64,000 nucleotides of DNA from Pseudomonas thivervalensis (GCF_001269655.1 NZ_LHVE01000001.1:186001-250000), one strand, 5' to 3'. Numbered from the stretch's first letter, positions 52,740 to 62,640 are shown. Translations and numbers: made by a program. Notes: generated by a model from the sequence alone, not told the origin.

Positions 52740-54056
52740 TCAGCGGCCGGACGTGATGTTCAACCCTTTGAGCAAGCTCAAGGCCTGGGCCAACTGATAA
52801 TCGTCATCCTGCGGCATTGGCTTGGCCTTGGCGCCGGAACCGGTCGGTTTGTCGGCGCCGCCGTTGCCATTGCCCAGGTGACCTTGCAGGTCGGCTTCCT
52901 TGAAGTACTCGCTGTCCTGCTCGCTGGTGATCTTGGCCTTGCGCACCTCGATGTCCGGAACGATGCCCTGGGCCTGGATGGAGCGGCCGTTGGGCGTGAA
53001 GTACAACGCGGTGGTGATCTTCAGGGCACGCTCGTTGTTCAGTGGCAACACGGTCTGCACCGAGCCCTTGCCGAAACTGGTGGTGCCCATGACCACGCCA
53101 CGCTTCTGGTCTTGCAGGGCGCCGGCGACGATTTCCGAGGCCGAAGCGCTGCCGCCGTTGATCAGCACCACCAATGGCACGGCTTCGCTCAGGTCGTTGC
53201 CGGTGGCTGAGAAGCGCAGCTCGGAATTGGCGATTCGCCCCTTGGTGTAGACGATCAGGCCCTTGGTGATGAAGTGATCCACCACTTCCACCGCCGATTG
53301 CAACACGCCGCCGGGGTTGTTGCGCAGGTCCAGGACCAGGCCGTTGAGTTTCTTGCCGTTGTCCTTGCGCAGCTTGGCCAGGGCCTTGGCGACTTCTTCG
53401 CCGGTCTTGACCTGGAACTGGGTGATGCGGATGTAGCCGTAGCCCGATTCCAGCAACTGGCTCTTCACGCTCTTGACCTGGATGACCGCCCGGGTGAGGG
53501 TCACGTCGAACGGCGTGCCACCGTCGCGTACCAGGGTCAGGGTGATTTTCTGGCCGATCTTGCCGCGCATCTTGTCCACGGCTTCGGTCATGCTCTGGCC
53601 GCGGGTCGGCTGGCCGTTGATCTTGACGATGAAGTCACCGGCCTGGATGCCAGCCTTGGAAGCGGGCGTGTCGTCGATTGGCGAGACCACCTTGACGAAA
53701 CCGTCTTCGCTGCCGACTTCGATGCCCAGGCCGCCGAACTCGCCGCTGGTGCTTTCCTGCAGCTCGGCAAAATCCTCTGGACCCAAGTAGGCCGAGTGCG
53801 GGTCAAGGTTGCTGAGCATGCCTTTGATGGCGTTCTCCAACAGCATCTTGTCATCCACGGGTTCGACGTAGGCGGCCTTGATCCGGTCCATGACCTCGGC
53901 AAAGGTGCGCAGTTCGTCCAGTGGCAGCGGGGCCTTGGTGGTCGCGGCGGTGGCGGCGGGTGCCGACGGGGCCGGTTCGGCGGCGAAAGCCAGGGGCGCA
54001 CCGATCACGAGGGCGATCGTCAGGGCCAGCGAGGTAAGGCGGGACAAATGCAGCAT
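52740..54056 (-). CDS. ctpA: Carboxy-terminal processing protease (S41)
   Basis: This 438-residue periplasmic serine protease has a signal peptide, a PDZ domain (about 95-180, with GGLGIEVGSEDGFVKVVSPIDDTPA) and the catalytic Ser in INGGSASASEIVAGAL with Lys in TFGKGSVQTV. In Pseudomonas CtpA acts with an adaptor to degrade peptidoglycan hydrolases, which fits its position beside envC. ATG 54056 has AAGGAG upstream. Confidence 0.95.
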   Translation of the reverse strand: MLHLSRLTSLALTIALVIGAPLAFAAEPAPSAPAATAATTKAPLPLDELRTFAEVMDRIKAAYVEPVDDKMLLENAIKGMLSNLDPHSAYLGPEDFAELQESTSGEFGGLGIEVGSEDGFVKVVSPIDDTPASKAGIQAGDFIVKINGQPTRGQSMTEAVDKMRGKIGQKITLTLVRDGGTPFDVTLTRAVIQVKSVKSQLLESGYGYIRITQFQVKTGEEVAKALAKLRKDNGKKLNGLVLDLRNNPGGVLQSAVEVVDHFITKGLIVYTKGRIANSELRFSATGNDLSEAVPLVVLINGGSASASEIVAGALQDQKRGVVMGTTSFGKGSVQTVLPLNNERALKITTALYFTPNGRSIQAQGIVPDIEVRKAKITSEQDSEYFKEADLQGHLGNGNGGADKPTGSGAKAKPMPQDDDYQLAQALSLLKGLNITSGR

Positions 54057-54088
54057 GTCGAACGAACTCCTTAATAGGATGGGCGCGC

Positions 54089-55381
54089 TTATCCTTGCGC
54101 ACGACACCATTGGGCCGGGTCACTGGGGCGACCCTGCTGACGAATAGCGAAATACAGTGCTGGCGTATCCTGCCCGCCACTGTTGCCGACCGTGGAGATG
54201 GACTCACCGGCCTTGACCACATCGCCCGCGGACTTGAGCAGCGTCTGGTTGTGGCCGTACAGGCTCAAATAACCGTTGCCGTGGTCGAGGATCACCAGCA
54301 GGCCGGCGCCGCGCAACCAGTCGGCGAATACCACGCGACCGCCATGCACCGCGTGTACCTGGCTGCCGGCGGAAGCGCTGATCATGACCCCGTCCCACTT
54401 GGTGCGGGTGTCGTCGCCGCGGGTTTCACCGAAGCGTGCAAGCAATCGACCATTGACCGGCCATGGAAGTTTGCCTCGGGCTGAAGCAAAAGCGCCGCCA
54501 AAGGTTTCGCCATCGCTGGAAACCAGTGCGCCGGGGCTGGATTTTGCCGGTTTGCGCGGCGCATCGCCGGCGTCCGCGTCGGCCTGGGCTTCACGCAAAC
54601 GCTTTTTTTCGGCTTCCTGCTGGGCGATCAGCGCTTTCTGGCGCGCCTCTTCCGCCTCTCGGGCCTGGCGGGCCAGGGTTTCTTCAATGGTTTTCAACAC
54701 ATTGGCCAATTCGGCCTGGTCCTGTTCGCGGGCCTTGAGCTTGCTGTCGCGGGCCTTCACGTCGTCATTGAGCTTGGCCAGGGCCACCTGGCGCTCCTTG
54801 CGAACTTTCTCGAGTTCTTCGCGCTGGGTGTCAAGGCTGCTTTTCTGCACCAGCAACTGGGCTTGTTGCAGCTCGATGTCTTTTTCGACATTGGCCAGTT
54901 GGCGCAGGGTTTCGTTGAAGTTCTTGAGCTGTTCCAGGCGGGCCTGGCTCAGGTAATCGTAATAGGTGAGGGTGCGGGCGAATTTCTCGGGGTTCTGCTG
55001 GTTGAGCAGCAACTTGAGGTATTCCTGGCGGCCGTTCTGGTAGGCAGCCCGGGCCTGGATGGCGATCAGCTTTTGCTGTTCAGTGCGCGCGCTCTGGAGT
55101 TTTTTTTTCTCTCCATCGAGCCGCTGCAGCTCGGATTCGCTTTTCTTCAGCTCTTTTTGCAGGGCGTCGACCTGCTTCTCCAGCTTGCCCATTTCGGTTT
55201 CGGTGCCGCGCAGGTCTTTCTGTACGCTGGATTTTTCTTCCTGCAACTTGCCCAGCAGCTTTTTCAGCTCGGCAATGTCCTGGCGCGTGGCTTCCAACTG
55301 CTGTTGGGTTTGCGCGCGCTCGTCGGCAAAGGCCGGTTGGAGCAGGCAGGTCAGAGCGAGGGCTATCAGGACGCGAAGCAT
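54089..55381 (-). CDS. envC: Murein hydrolase activator EnvC
   Basis: This 430-residue periplasmic protein has a signal peptide (LIALALTCLLQPAFA), a long coiled coil (residues about 25-265) and a C-terminal LytM/M23 domain (FGETRGDDTRTKWDGVMISASAGSQVHAVHGGRVVF). LytM metal residues are degenerate, as expected for an activator of amidases rather than an enzyme. It lies between gpmI and ctpA, all on the same strand. Confidence 0.95.
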   Translation of the reverse strand: MLRVLIALALTCLLQPAFADERAQTQQQLEATRQDIAELKKLLGKLQEEKSSVQKDLRGTETEMGKLEKQVDALQKELKKSESELQRLDGEKKKLQSARTEQQKLIAIQARAAYQNGRQEYLKLLLNQQNPEKFARTLTYYDYLSQARLEQLKNFNETLRQLANVEKDIELQQAQLLVQKSSLDTQREELEKVRKERQVALAKLNDDVKARDSKLKAREQDQAELANVLKTIEETLARQAREAEEARQKALIAQQEAEKKRLREAQADADAGDAPRKPAKSSPGALVSSDGETFGGAFASARGKLPWPVNGRLLARFGETRGDDTRTKWDGVMISASAGSQVHAVHGGRVVFADWLRGAGLLVILDHGNGYLSLYGHNQTLLKSAGDVVKAGESISTVGNSGGQDTPALYFAIRQQGRPSDPAQWCRAQG

Positions 55382-55493
55382 AGAGGCGGGCGACACCAGG
55401 GAAAGGGACGGCCTAGTATGCCCGCCCCACGCTGCAAAAAAAACGCCCATTTGGGGCTGTGTGATAACTGGCCGAAAAAACACCTTGAACCCA

Positions 55494-55655
55494 TGTGGGA
55501 GCGAGCTTGCTGTTCACTTAAGGCAATGACAAACCCGTGGCGAGGGAGCTTGCTCCCGCTGGGCCGCGAAGCGGCCCCCAAGCCATCAGACACACCGCAC
55601 CCGCCGGTTTACGACTGCTTCGCAGCCGAGCGGGAGCAAGCTCCCTCGCCACGGA
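55494..55655. repeat. Composite REP array: half-site plus an inverted pair of the second class
   Basis: A truncated GTGGGAGCGAGCTTGCT at 55495-55511 is followed by GTGGCGAGGGAGCTTGCTCC (about 55537) and, 90 bases later, its inverse (about 55628-55654). A GGCCGC/GCGGCC stem lies inside. It appears that a second REP family inserted next to or over an older doublet. Confidence 0.8.
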
Positions 55656-55676
55656 TGCTCGGTGACTACGTGTCGA

Positions 55677-57206
55677 TCAGACCAGGATCGACGTCCCGGT
55701 CATCTCCGCCGGCTTCTCCATGCCCAGCAGCATCAGCATGGTCGGTGCCACGTCAGCCAGCACGCCGCCGTCGCGGACCTTGAAGTCACGCTTGCCAACA
55801 TAGATGAACGGCACCGGCTCGGTGGTGTGGGCGGTGTGGGCCTGGCCGGTGGATTCGTCGGACATCTGCTCGACGTTGCCGTGGTCGGCCGTGATCAATG
55901 CTTCGCCGCCGACCTTTTCCAGGGCCTCGACGATGCGGCCAACACAGGTGTCCAGGCATTCCACAGCCTTGACTGCCGCGTCGAACACGCCGCTGTGGCC
56001 CACCATGTCGCCGTTGGCGTAGTTGACCACGATCACGTCGTAACGCTGGTTTTCAATGGCGTCGACGATGCGGTCGGTCACTTCCGGCGCGCTCATCTCC
56101 GGTTGCAGGTCGTAGGTGGCGACTTTCGGCGACGGGATCAGGATGCGCTCTTCGCCCGGGAAAGGTTCTTCACGACCGCCGGAGAAAAAGAACGTCACGT
56201 GGGCGTACTTTTCGGTCTCGGCGATGCGCAGCTGGGTCTTGCCGTTTTTTGCCAGGTAGTCGCCCAGCACGTTTTCCAGGCTGCCGGCGGCGAAGGCCGA
56301 TGGCGCGGGAATGCTGGCGGCGTATTGGGTCAGCATCACGAAACCGGCCAGTTTCGGCTGGCGGGCGCGCTCGAATTCCTTGAAATCGTCTTCGACGAAC
56401 ACGCGGGTCAGCTCGCGGGCGCGGTCGGCGCGGAAGTTCATGAACACCACGGCGTCGCCGTCTTCGACTTTGACCGGTTCGCCGATGGTGGTGGCCTTGA
56501 CGAATTCGTCGCTTTCGCCACGCTCGTAGGCGGCTTGCAGGCCTTCCTGGGCAGTGGTGGCGTTGAATTCGGCATTGCCGTCGACGATCAGGTTGTAGGC
56601 CTGGGACACGCGGTCCCAGCGGTTGTCACGGTCCATGGCGTAGTAGCGGCCTACGAGTGTGGCGATGCGCCCCTTGCCGAGGGCCTGGAACGTGGCGTCC
56701 AGCAGCTCGATCGACGACGTGGCGCTTTTCGGCGGGGTGTCGCGGCCATCGAGGAACGCGTGCAGGTAGATCTTCTCCGCCCCGCGCTTGGCAGCCAGTT
56801 CGGCCATGGCGATCAGGTGGTCCTGATGGCTGTGCACGCCGCCGTCGGACAACAGACCCATGAAATGCACGGCCTTGCCGGCGGCCACGGCTTTATCCAC
56901 GGCGGCGCAGATGGTCGGGTTTTCGAAGAACTCACCGTCGCGGATCGATTTGGTCACGCGGGTGAAGTCCTGGTACACCACGCGGCCTGCGCCGAGGTTC
57001 ATGTGGCCGACTTCGGAGTTGCCCATCTGCCCGTCCGGCAGGCCGACGTCCATGCCGCTGCCGGAGATCAGGCCGTTGGGCACGGTGGCCCACAAACGGT
57101 CCAGCACAGGCTTGTTGGCCGAATACACGGCGTTGGATTCGTGGCTGTCACTGTGACCGAAGCCGTCGAGAATCATCAGGACCAAAGGTTTAGGCGTGGT
57201 AGTCAT
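55677..57206 (-). CDS. gpmI: 2,3-bisphosphoglycerate-independent phosphoglycerate mutase
   Basis: GpmI interconverts 3- and 2-phosphoglycerate in glycolysis. The 509-residue alkaline-phosphatase-superfamily enzyme has the metal Asp in [10 protein letters not shown], the phosphoserine in [15 protein letters not shown] and the C-terminal [10 protein letters not shown] site. ATG 57206 is the family start; the longer frame from 57284 is not used. It is divergent from the rhodanese-grxC-secB genes. Confidence 0.97.
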   Translation of the reverse strand: MTTTPKPLVLMILDGFGHSDSHESNAVYSANKPVLDRLWATVPNGLISGSGMDVGLPDGQMGNSEVGHMNLGAGRVVYQDFTRVTKSIRDGEFFENPTICAAVDKAVAAGKAVHFMGLLSDGGVHSHQDHLIAMAELAAKRGAEKIYLHAFLDGRDTPPKSATSSIELLDATFQALGKGRIATLVGRYYAMDRDNRWDRVSQAYNLIVDGNAEFNATTAQEGLQAAYERGESDEFVKATTIGEPVKVEDGDAVVFMNFRADRARELTRVFVEDDFKEFERARQPKLAGFVMLTQYAASIPAPSAFAAGSLENVLGDYLAKNGKTQLRIAETEKYAHVTFFFSGGREEPFPGEERILIPSPKVATYDLQPEMSAPEVTDRIVDAIENQRYDVIVVNYANGDMVGHSGVFDAAVKAVECLDTCVGRIVEALEKVGGEALITADHGNVEQMSDESTGQAHTAHTTEPVPFIYVGKRDFKVRDGGVLADVAPTMLMLLGMEKPAEMTGTSILV

Positions 57207-57358
57207 GGAATCCACTCGTGGCGGGTTAAAAGAAGACGATGGAAAAGGGACGGGCAGTTTAAAGGTAAGTTCCGGCGGCGTCACCGCCGGGCGGGGTTTG
57301 GCCGGCCCTACGTGCTGTGTATACTGGCCGACATTTTAACGCCCTGGAACCTCCTTCG

Positions 57359-57772
57359 ATGGTTGCTCACCTGATTCAATTTGCCACTAACCACTACATT
57401 CTCGTCGGTATCTTCGTCGTGCTGCTGGCGTTGTTGATTGCTCACACGATGCAGGGCGGCGGCCGCAGCCTGAGCACTGGCGAGCTGACCGCGCTGGTCA
57501 ACAAGGACGCCGGCGTGGTGGTCGATATCCGCCCGAGCAAGGATTACGCCGCTGGTCACATTGTCGGCGCGCTGAATATTCCTCAGGACAAACTGATCGC
57601 TCGTGTCGGTGAGCTGGAAAAGCACAAGGCCAAGACCGTGATCCTGGTAGATGCCCAGGGCCAGCAGGCCGGCACCCTCGCCCGCGAGCTGATGAAGTCC
57701 GGTTTCACCGCCGCCAAGCTGTCCGGTGGCGTTGCCAGCTGGAAAGCCGATAATCTGCCCCTGGTGAAGTGA
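57359..57772 (+). CDS. Membrane-anchored rhodanese-like protein lacking the catalytic Cys
   Basis: The 137-residue protein has one N-terminal span (ILVGIFVVLLALLIAHTM) and a rhodanese fold with VVVDIRPSKDYAAGHIVGALNIP. The active-site loop reads LVDAQGQQAG, with Asp where rhodaneses have Cys, so sulfur transfer is unlikely. It is 1 base before grxC in an operon with secB, as in many Pseudomonas and enterobacteria (YibN). Confidence 0.92.
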   Translation: MVAHLIQFATNHYILVGIFVVLLALLIAHTMQGGGRSLSTGELTALVNKDAGVVVDIRPSKDYAAGHIVGALNIPQDKLIARVGELEKHKAKTVILVDAQGQQAGTLARELMKSGFTAAKLSGGVASWKADNLPLVK

Positions 57773-57773
57773 C

Positions 57774-58028
57774 ATGTCCCACGTTGTTGTCTATTCCAGC
57801 GATTACTGCCCCTACTGCTCCAGAGCCAAGTTCCTGCTCCAGAACAAAGGCGTGGCCTTCGAAGAGATCAAGGTCGACGGCAAGCCGCAACTGCGCGCCG
57901 AAATGACCCGGAAGGCCGGGCGCACGTCCGTGCCGCAGATCTGGATCGGCAGCACCCACGTGGGCGGTTGTGATGATTTGTTCGCCCTGGAGCGCGCCGG
58001 CAAGCTCGACGCACTGCTCAAGGCCTGA
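57774..58028 (+). CDS. grxC: Glutaredoxin 3
   Basis: The 84-residue glutaredoxin has the CPYC active site (DYCPYCSRAKFLL), TSVPQIWIG with the cis-Pro, and GGCDDLFALE for glutathione binding. It reduces disulfides with glutathione. Second gene of the rhodanese-grxC-secB operon. Confidence 0.97.
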   Translation: MSHVVVYSSDYCPYCSRAKFLLQNKGVAFEEIKVDGKPQLRAEMTRKAGRTSVPQIWIGSTHVGGCDDLFALERAGKLDALLKA

Positions 58029-58067
58029 ATTTCCCACTAAAGAACCTGAAAGTAAGAAGGATCTGCG

Positions 58068-58553
58068 ATGACTGACCAACAGAACACAGCTGCCACTGAA
58101 GAAGAAGCTGCACCGCAATTCTCCTTGCAGCGCATTTATGTACGCGACCTGTCCTTCGAAGCCCCGAAAAGCCCGGCGATCTTTCGCCAGCAGTGGGAGC
58201 CGAGCGTAGGCCTGGACCTGAACACCCGTCAGAAAGCCCTGGAAGATGACTTCCACGAAGTGGTGCTGACCCTGTCGGTGACCGTGAAGAACGGTGACGA
58301 AGTGGCGTTCATCGCCGAAGTGCAACAGGCCGGGATCTTCCTGATCAAGAACCTGGACGCCGCTTCGATGAGCCACACCCTGGGCGCGTTCTGCCCGAAC
58401 ATCCTGTTCCCTTACGCTCGGGAAACCCTGGACAGTCTGGTGACCCGCGGCTCGTTCCCGGCCCTGATGCTGGCCCCGGTGAACTTCGATGCCCTGTATG
58501 CGCAAGAACTGCAGCGCATGCAACAGGAAGGCGGCGCGCCGACTGTTCAATAA
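58068..58553 (+). CDS. secB: Protein-export chaperone SecB
   Basis: SecB keeps precursors unfolded and delivers them to SecA. The 161-residue protein shows [19 protein letters not shown] at the start and [24 protein letters not shown] near the end. AAGAAGGA precedes the ATG. Confidence 0.97.
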   Translation: MTDQQNTAATEEEAAPQFSLQRIYVRDLSFEAPKSPAIFRQQWEPSVGLDLNTRQKALEDDFHEVVLTLSVTVKNGDEVAFIAEVQQAGIFLIKNLDAASMSHTLGAFCPNILFPYARETLDSLVTRGSFPALMLAPVNFDALYAQELQRMQQEGGAPTVQ

Positions 58554-58594
58554 GCGTCGCTGTCGGGCATAGGGTTCGACAGCCAGGCACCAAA

Positions 58595-58688
58595 CCTGTG
58601 GGAGCGAGCCTGCTCGCGATAGCGTTCAATCAATCAGCATTTATGTTGACTGACACACCGCTATCGCGAGCAGGCTCGCTCCCACAGG
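58595..58688. repeat. Paired REP elements (REPIN)
   Basis: The doublet core is GAGCGAGCCTGCTCGC with a matching inverse, a variant carrying compensating C/G in both copies. It lies between the convergent secB and trmL genes. Confidence 0.9.
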
Positions 58689-58712
58689 GTTTTCTGGTCG
58701 CCGTTTTATGGC

Positions 58713-59168
58713 TCAGGCGAAGCCGTTCTGCCGCCACGCCTCATAAACCGCCACCGCCACGGTGTTGGACAGGTTCAGGCTGCGGCAGCCTTCGCGCATC
58801 GGCAGGCGCAGGCGCTGCTCGGCGGGCAGGGCATCGAGCACATCAGCCGGCAGGCCGCGGCTTTCCGGGCCGAACAGGAACGCATCTCCGGCGACGAAGC
58901 TGGCGTCATGGAACGGCCGCGAACCCTTGGTGGTAAAGGCGAACAGGCGTGGATGCCCGAGGCTCTCCAGGCAACTGGCGAGGTCGGCGTGACGCTGCAA
59001 GGTGGCATACTCGTGGTAGTCGAGGCCGGCGCGGCGCAGGCGCTTGTCGTCCATGTCGAAGCCCAGCGGTTCGATCAAATGCAGGTGGCAGCCGCTGTTG
59101 GCGCACAGCCTGATGACGTTGCCGGTATTCGGCGGAATTTCCGGTTGAAAAAGGATGACGTGAAACAT
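58713..59168 (-). CDS. trmL: tRNA (cytidine(34)-2'-O)-methyltransferase
   Basis: This 151-residue SPOUT methyltransferase begins [22 protein letters not shown]. Its knot motifs are [11 protein letters not shown] and [20 protein letters not shown]. It methylates the wobble base of tRNA-Leu. The start is nearly back to back with, or overlaps, the next gene on the other strand. Confidence 0.96.
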   Translation of the reverse strand: MFHVILFQPEIPPNTGNVIRLCANSGCHLHLIEPLGFDMDDKRLRRAGLDYHEYATLQRHADLASCLESLGHPRLFAFTTKGSRPFHDASFVAGDAFLFGPESRGLPADVLDALPAEQRLRLPMREGCRSLNLSNTVAVAVYEAWRQNGFA

Positions 59169-59607
59169 GCACGGCTCCGCAGATAAAGATGAGCGGCATT
59201 CTACGCCGCAAACCGACCGACGTTCGAAGCTAATGCCTCGGGTGATGGGCTCGTTGGCGATTTTCGGCCTGATGGTGGGGCTGATGATCGGGCGCCTGAC
59301 CACGCCTGACCCGAGCGCGTTGCAACAGGTCGAGGCGGGCGATGGCGTGCTTGTGGCCTGGTTCAACAATGAACCCAAGCTCCACGGGGAGATAGTCGAC
59401 GGCTCGGTCGCGCTGCTGTTTCAAGCAGAAGGCCGGCCGCAGAAGGGCCAGCTCAAGCTCAACGGCAAGGACGTGAACTGGCGGGTGCGTTTGAGTGACA
59501 AGGGGTTGTTGCTGACACTGGTGGCGGCGCGTCCGTTGCGAGGGGAGTGGACCGGCAGCGAAGTGGATGATCGCTGGCGGCTGGAGGTCCGTCTCCAGGA
59601 GCAATAA
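59167..59607 (+). CDS. Hypothetical single-span membrane protein
   Basis: The 146-residue protein has one span ([19 protein letters not shown], near residues 27-45) followed by a beta-rich periplasmic domain ([31 protein letters not shown]). No family was recognised; it appears conserved in Pseudomonas beside trmL. The start could be 59167, overlapping trmL by two bases divergently, or the ATG at 59233. Confidence 0.78.
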   Translation: MHGSADKDERHSTPQTDRRSKLMPRVMGSLAIFGLMVGLMIGRLTTPDPSALQQVEAGDGVLVAWFNNEPKLHGEIVDGSVALLFQAEGRPQKGQLKLNGKDVNWRVRLSDKGLLLTLVAARPLRGEWTGSEVDDRWRLEVRLQEQ

Positions 59608-59611
59608 AAGA

Positions 59612-59794
59612 GGGAATCCCCGGCCTGCCTGTACCAAGGTCCCCAAAACGGCAGGGCTGCCGCTTAGCGCATGGCCCTGGGTGTAAAGAAGGGAAACCTT
59701 GACCTGCCTGTATCAAGGCCCCCAAAACAGTGGGCTCGCTGAGCCCGTATAAAATGGGGAATCCCCGGCCTGCCTGTACCAAGGTCCCCGAAAC
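59612..59794. repeat. Three irregularly spaced copies of a 38-base repeat
   Basis: Copies lie at 59612-59649, 59691-59728 and 59757-59794, each with GGGAA...CC, CCTGCCTGTACCAAGG (one T change in the second) and CCCC-AAAC. Short hairpins (GGCAG/CTGCC and GGGCTC/GAGCCC) separate them. The first and third are almost identical; the middle has diverged. It follows the membrane-protein gene and is not REP-like. Confidence 0.85.
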
Positions 59795-59869
59795 TGGGTA
59801 GTGATCTAGCTGTTGCAGGGGGCGTGCCAGTTTTAAATGGCTTGTCACAAAAAAGCTGCTGAAGATAAG

Positions 59870-59894
59870 AAAAGCCCCGTATTCCGGGGCTTTT
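59870..59894. terminator. Bidirectional Rho-independent terminator
   Basis: AAAAGCCCCG pairs with CGGGGCTTTT across a 4-5 base loop. It separates the forward membrane-protein unit from the reverse ntrBC operon. Confidence 0.8.
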
Positions 59895-60002
59895 GCCTTT
59901 GTTTGTGCGGTTTTTTTCGAGCTGGGTCGATTGGTTTTGGCTTGAGGTGCATGTGCAATTGCGGTTCGTAGTGCATTGAAGCGGTGCATGGAGCCTTTAA
60001 AA

Positions 60003-60088
60003 GCATCGCGAGCAAGCTCGCTCCCACAGGACGGCGGTGATAGTCGCAACACCGCAAAACCTTGTGGGAGCGAGCTTGCTCGCGATAG
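60003..60088. repeat. Paired REP elements, opposite inward orientation
   Basis: Here the pair starts with the inverse element (GCGAGCAAGCTCGCTC) and ends with the forward one, the reverse order of the other doublets, downstream of ntrC. Confidence 0.9.
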
Positions 60089-60121
60089 GGCCTTCAAATT
60101 CAGCGAAGGGTTAAAGACCGA

Positions 60122-61558
60122 TCAGCCCTCATCCCCGTCATCATCATCCCCTCCATCGACCTTCATCCCCAATTCCTTGATCTTGCGGGTCAAGGTATTG
60201 CGGCCCCAGCCGAGCAGCACAGCGGCGTCGCGGCGGCGGCCGGCGGTGTGCTTGAGGGCGGTTTCGATCATGATCCGCTCGAAGCTGGGCACGGCGCTGT
60301 CCAGCAGGCTCGACTGACCACGGGCCAGGGCCTGGTCGGCCCACTGGCGCAGGGCTTGTTCCCAGTTGGTCACCGGGGCCGAATCCTGCGGCAGGCTCAA
60401 CAGCTCCGGCGGCAGGTCGCTGATGTGCACTTCGCGACCCGAAGCCATCACCGTGATCCAGCGGCAGGTATTCTCCAACTGGCGCACGTTGCCTGGCCAC
60501 GGCAGGTTCTTGAGGTATTCCTCGGTTTCGCTCTTGAGCAGTTTGGGCTCGACCGCCAGTTCCTGGGCCGCTCGGCTGAGGAAGTGCCGGGCCAGGGTCG
60601 GGATGTCTTCGCGGCGGTCCGCCAGGCGCGGGATATGGATGCGGATCACGTTCAGGCGATGGAACAAGTCTTCACGGAATTTGCCGGCGTGAACCAGGGT
60701 TTCCAGGTTCTGGTGGGTCGCGGCAATGATGCGCACATCGACCTTGACCGGCGTATGACCGCCGACCCGATAGAACTCGCCATCGGCCAGCACGCGCAGC
60801 AAGCGGGTCTGGGTGTCGGCCGGCATGTCGCCGATTTCATCGAGGAACAGCGTGCCGCCGTCGGCTTGCTCGAAGCGTCCGCGCCGCAGGTTGGCCGCGC
60901 CGGTGAATGCACCTTTTTCGTGGCCGAACAGCTCGGATTCCATCAGGTCCTTGGGAATCGCCGCCATGTTCAGCGCGATGAACGGCGACGCGGCCCGTGG
61001 ACTGTGGCGGTGCAGGGCGTGGGCCACCAGTTCTTTACCGGTGCCCGATTCGCCGTTGATCAACACGGTGATATTGGAATGGCTCAGGCGGCCGATGGCA
61101 CGAAACACTTCCTGCATCGCCGGCGCTTCGCCGATGATTTCCGGGGTGCGGGCCAAGGCCGGCACCTCTTCCATACCCTGCTGTTCCTGGGCATGTTGAT
61201 TGGCGCGCTTGACCAGCGATACGGCCTCATCGACGTCGAATGGCTTGGGCAGGTATTCAAAAGCGCCGCCCTGGTAGGACGCCACGGCGCTGTCCAGGTC
61301 GGAATGGGCGGTCATGATGATCACCGGCAGGCGCGGATGCTGTTCGCGAATTCGCGCCAACAGATCCAGGCCGCTGGCGCCCGGCATGCGGATGTCGGAG
61401 ATGATGACGTCCGGTTGCTGACGCGCCAGGCGACTCATCACCCCATCGGCGCTGTCGAAGCTCTGGGTGGTCATGCCTTCCTGTTGCAAGGCTTTTTCCA
61501 GGACCCAACGGATAGAACGGTCGTCATCGACGATCCACACGGTTTCACTACGGCTCAT
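60122..61558 (-). CDS. ntrC: Nitrogen regulator NtrC (sigma-54 activator)
   Basis: This 478-residue regulator has a receiver domain with the phospho-Asp in DVIISDIRMPG (near 54), an AAA+ domain with GESGTGKE, the sigma-54 contact loop GAFTGA and Walker B GGTLFLDEIGD, and a C-terminal Fis-type helix-turn-helix (HTAGRRRDAAVLLGWGRNTLTRKIKELG). It activates nitrogen-assimilation genes when phosphorylated by NtrB. Its C-terminus is very acidic (GGDDDDGDEG). It overlaps ntrB by 4 bases. Confidence 0.97.
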   Translation of the reverse strand: MSRSETVWIVDDDRSIRWVLEKALQQEGMTTQSFDSADGVMSRLARQQPDVIISDIRMPGASGLDLLARIREQHPRLPVIIMTAHSDLDSAVASYQGGAFEYLPKPFDVDEAVSLVKRANQHAQEQQGMEEVPALARTPEIIGEAPAMQEVFRAIGRLSHSNITVLINGESGTGKELVAHALHRHSPRAASPFIALNMAAIPKDLMESELFGHEKGAFTGAANLRRGRFEQADGGTLFLDEIGDMPADTQTRLLRVLADGEFYRVGGHTPVKVDVRIIAATHQNLETLVHAGKFREDLFHRLNVIRIHIPRLADRREDIPTLARHFLSRAAQELAVEPKLLKSETEEYLKNLPWPGNVRQLENTCRWITVMASGREVHISDLPPELLSLPQDSAPVTNWEQALRQWADQALARGQSSLLDSAVPSFERIMIETALKHTAGRRRDAAVLLGWGRNTLTRKIKELGMKVDGGDDDDGDEG

Positions 61559-62640
61559 GTCGATGTGGCTCCTTGTTCCAGTGGCAGGAAGATCGAGAAG
61601 GTGGTGTGGCCGGGGTGGCTCTCACATTCGATCAAGCCCTGATGCTGACTGATGATGTTCTGGGTAATGGCCAGGCCCAGCCCGGTACCGTCCGGACGGC
61701 CGCTGACCATGGGAAAGAAAATGGTTTCCTGCAGCTCGGCAGGAATGCCCGGGCCGTTGTCGATGATTTCGATCTTGGTCACCAGGCGATGGCGCACGTG
61801 GCCGATGGTGAACTGGCGCATCGCGCGGGTACGCAGGCTGATGCGGCCCAGGCGCAGCTCGTTCTGGCTGCTGATGGCCTGCATCGCGTTGCGCACGATG
61901 TTCAGTACCGCCTGGATCATCTGCTCGCGGTCGATCAAGACATCGGGAATGCTCGGGTCATAGTCGCGCACCAAGGTGATGCAGCCCTGGCTTTCGGCTT
62001 CTACCAGGCTGCTGACGCGCTCCAGCACTTCATGGACGTTGCACATCGCCAGGGACGGCAGCTTGTTCGAGCCGAGCATGCGGTCCACCAGGTTCCGCAG
62101 GCGGTCGGCTTCCTCGATGATGACGTTGGTGTAGTCCTTGAGGCTTTCTTCCGGCAGTTCGCGGGCGAGCAACTGCGCCGCGCCACGTATCCCGCCGAGG
62201 GGGTTCTTGATTTCATGGGCCAGGCCGCGCACCAGCATCTTGCTGGTTTCCTGCTTGGACAATTGCGCCTCTTCCTTGGTGATGCGCAGCAGGCGATCAC
62301 GCGGGTGGACTTCCAGCAGCAGCAAAGTGGCGCCGTTGTTCAGGATCGGCGTGACGGCGTAGTCCACGGTCAGGGTCTGGCCGGTCAGCGCGGTGAGCAT
62401 CGCTTCGCGCTTGGTGAACGGGTGGGCCTGCTCCACCGCTTGGCGCAGGGAGTTGAGCGCTTCGGCGGATTCGGTGAACAACTCGCTGATGAACTGACCG
62501 TGGCTGCGCTGGCCGCTGACGGCCAGGAGCATCTCCGCCGCCGGGTTCATGTACTCGAGGCGCAGTTCGGCATCGAGCAGGATGGTCGCGGTGGTGAGGT
62601 TGTCGAGCAGCAAGCGGTGTAGTGCGTCGCTAATGGTCAT
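61555..62640 (-). CDS. ntrB: Nitrogen-sensing histidine kinase NtrB
   Basis: The 361-residue soluble kinase has an N-terminal PAS domain (about 10-110), the phospho-acceptor His in RGLAHEIKNPLGGIRGAAQLL and ATP-binding boxes IDNGPGIPAELQETIFFPMVSGR and GTGLGLAI. It phosphorylates NtrC under nitrogen limitation and is governed by PII. ATG 62640 is the family start; ATG 62682 is upstream of it and less likely. No glnA is in the window. Confidence 0.97.
   Translation of the reverse strand: MTISDALHRLLLDNLTTATILLDAELRLEYMNPAAEMLLAVSGQRSHGQFISELFTESAEALNSLRQAVEQAHPFTKREAMLTALTGQTLTVDYAVTPILNNGATLLLLEVHPRDRLLRITKEEAQLSKQETSKMLVRGLAHEIKNPLGGIRGAAQLLARELPEESLKDYTNVIIEEADRLRNLVDRMLGSNKLPSLAMCNVHEVLERVSSLVEAESQGCITLVRDYDPSIPDVLIDREQMIQAVLNIVRNAMQAISSQNELRLGRISLRTRAMRQFTIGHVRHRLVTKIEIIDNGPGIPAELQETIFFPMVSGRPDGTGLGLAITQNIISQHQGLIECESHPGHTTFSIFLPLEQGATST

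Noticed and set aside
55662..57374. Forward frame of 570 codons opposite gpmI
   Set aside because: gpmI has all catalytic motifs; the forward frame is a Val/Ala/Gly/His-rich shadow.
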